From Candidatus Heimdallarchaeota archaeon (lineage in GTDB: Archaea; Asgardarchaeota; Heimdallarchaeia; Heimdallarchaeales; Heimdallarchaeaceae): a DNA stretch of 5,974 nt. The stretch spans positions 1-5,974 of the forward strand of contig JAGLTP010000004.1 in assembly GCA_023135215.1 (NCBI GenBank), in the 5' to 3' direction. The stretch's first letter is position 1. Each line of letters starts with the position of its first letter. Positions 4,684 to 5,974 of the stretch are shown here, piece after piece. Under the pieces are notes generated by a model. The model did not search any database, was not told the DNA's origin, and was given only the letters and a program-made list of their open reading frames with translations. A program made the translations under genes and the position numbers.

Positions 4684-5974
4684 ACAACATCCTAGCTGAT
4701 CGCAGCCAATCGAGTTTATAGCTATAAAGTTCTCTAATGTCAGTTATTCCATATTTAACCATAAACAGTCTGTCTACACCTAAGCCCCAAGCAATTACTG
4801 GTTCATCTATACCAAATGGTCTTGTTACCTCAGGTCGGAATATTCCTGCCCCACCATATTCAATGTGTCCTATTTTAGGATCTTTTACACTTAATTCCAC
4901 TGATGGTTCTGTGAATGGATAATAATCAGGCTTGAATGTATAATTCGGCGCTTCTGATATTTCAATTGCGAAAGTTTCGAGAATACCCAATAAATCACGA
5001 AAAGTAATAGACGGATCACAAACAATTCCCTCAGCTTGATTAAATTCTGATAGATGTGTAACATCTGTTGTATCAGGTCTAAAGCATCGAGATATACTGA
5101 AATACTTTGAAGGAATCGGTAAATCTACAAGAGTTCTTGCACTCACAGAAGTTCCTTGAGCTCTGAGAACTAGACGAGCACTCTTCATTGGATCCCACTT
5201 GTATCTCCAACCTTTACTTCCAGTATCATAACCATCTTCATGAGCTTTCTGAACCAGCTTAACATGACCTTCTTTTGGTAATTTTCCTTTACTAGGTCGA
5301 GCAATTCTATACACATCTGACCATTCTCTTGCTGGATGATCTTGAGCCTGAAACAGAGCATCAAAATTCCAATATTCAAGCTCTACAATAGGACCTCGCA
5401 TTTCTTGAAATCCAAATGCAACTAATTTCTGTTTAACTTCATCCAAAAATCTTGCATAGGGTTGTTTCCTACCTGTAAAGAATTCAGGAGGGGAAACATC
5501 TAGATTATATTCTCGCAATTTTGTTTTTCTCCAGGTTCCATTTCTAATCATTTCTGGAGTTAATCTACTGATATCAGATGTTTCAACTATGTTCTTTTTC
5601 ATTTCTTCAAACTTGACTATTGTTTTAATGATTATTTTTTTCTCATCTTCAATTGTTATTAAATTTCTTTGAAGCAATGCTTTTTCATAATTCTGAATAT
5701 CCACTTTGTTTCCTTTGGATAATTCAACTAAGATATCCTGTATGTCCTTGCTAACCTCTAATTCTGTTTGAGATAAAGAGATCTGTCCTTGAACAATGTC
5801 AATCAATCCCTGCTTTTTCAGATAACCAATCCCAGCGTTCAATTCTCTATTATCACAATCTAATAAGTTTGAAAGCTCAGATGAATTAATTGGTTGATTT
5901 TCTTTTAAAACAGATAGGATTCTGCGTTCTACTAATTGATTTACAGCAGCTATTTCACCTGCTTCAGTTAAGAG
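4682..5974 (-). CDS. pheS: Phenylalanyl-tRNA synthetase alpha subunit, archaeal type (5' partial)
   Basis: This is the catalytic subunit that activates phenylalanine and transfers it to tRNA-Phe. The frame is open to the right edge. A TTG at 5842 is an internal leucine, since residues upstream of it continue the family's winged-helix repeats (LTEAGEIAAVNQLVERRILSVL). In all, 430 residues are visible; relatives have about 490-500, so roughly 60-70 are missing. Numbering from the edge, winged-helix tRNA-binding modules fill about 1-130. The class II core has motif 1 near 172-195, HPAREWSDVY (213-222), GSKGWRYKW (252-260), LRAQGTSVSAR (270-280), motif 2 FSISRCFRPD...EFNQAEG (292-316), GGAGIFRPEV (374-383) and motif 3 GLGVDRL (397-403). 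The Q and E of EFNQAEG bind the amino group of phenylalanine in this family. It is the first gene of the pheS-pheT operon in view; its promoter lies outside. Confidence 0.96.
   Translation of the reverse strand, partial: LLTEAGEIAAVNQLVERRILSVLKENQPINSSELSNLLDCDNRELNAGIGYLKKQGLIDIVQGQISLSQTELEVSKDIQDILVELSKGNKVDIQNYEKALLQRNLITIEDEKKIIIKTIVKFEEMKKNIVETSDISRLTPEMIRNGTWRKTKLREYNLDVSPPEFFTGRKQPYARFLDEVKQKLVAFGFQEMRGPIVELEYWNFDALFQAQDHPAREWSDVYRIARPSKGKLPKEGHVKLVQKAHEDGYDTGSKGWRYKWDPMKSARLVLRAQGTSVSARTLVDLPIPSKYFSISRCFRPDTTDVTHLSEFNQAEGIVCDPSITFRDLLGILETFAIEISEAPNYTFKPDYYPFTEPSVELSVKDPKIGHIEYGGAGIFRPEVTRPFGIDEPVIAWGLGVDRLFMVKYGITDIRELYSYKLDWLRSARML

Noticed and set aside
5032..5168. PheS active-site variants LRAQGT and EFNQ where bacterial and human enzymes have LRTHT and EFHQ
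   Set aside because: As I recall, archaeal PheS proteins commonly carry LRxQGTxVSAR and some carry EFNQ, so these are probably lineage-normal. The amino-group-binding Gln and Glu are intact.

Overview
This is AT-rich archaeal chromosomal DNA. The archaeal assignment rests on three things: the pheS and pheT products are of the archaeal/eukaryotic type (winged-helix extension on PheS, short PheT of about 560 residues); two genes encode ATP-cone plus P-loop kinases of the archaeal 2-phosphoglycerate kinase family; and there is a box C/D guide RNA with archaeal spacing. Low GC, small zinc-binding membrane proteins and a B-box-like finger would fit an Asgard or other uncultured archaeal lineage, but the window alone does not settle this.

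Left part (1-970). A gene that enters from beyond the left edge encodes a membrane protein with a cytosolic CxxC...CxxC zinc ribbon and an acidic tail. It converges on a small gene (587-865, minus strand) encoding a B-box-like zinc finger with one C-terminal membrane helix. Just upstream of that small gene, on the same strand, lies a compact box C/D sRNA (about 882-936). It has all four boxes, 12- and 11-nt guides and a complete kink-turn. It is the most interesting element here and is missed by protein-based annotation.

Middle part (971-2961). Two divergently transcribed paralogues of the 2-phosphoglycerate kinase family flank a 143-bp intergenic region. That region has TATA-like elements about 26 nt from each ATG. 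The plus-strand copy keeps the family's motifs. The minus-strand copy has lost a cluster of arginines and four residues in the segment after the last core strand, so the two have probably diverged in function.

Right part (2978-5974). This is a minus-strand pheS-pheT operon for the two subunits of phenylalanyl-tRNA synthetase. The genes are 9 bp apart, and the strong Shine-Dalgarno sequence of pheT overlaps the pheS stop codon. pheS runs off the right edge and lacks its first residues. pheT ends 16 bp from the convergent kinase gene. The two stop codons sit in opposite arms of one inverted repeat, and the pheT transcript would then run into three T5 runs provided by the kinase gene's lysine-rich tail.

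No tRNA, rRNA, CRISPR array, insertion sequence or integrase was seen. No gene-free stretch exceeds 143 bp.
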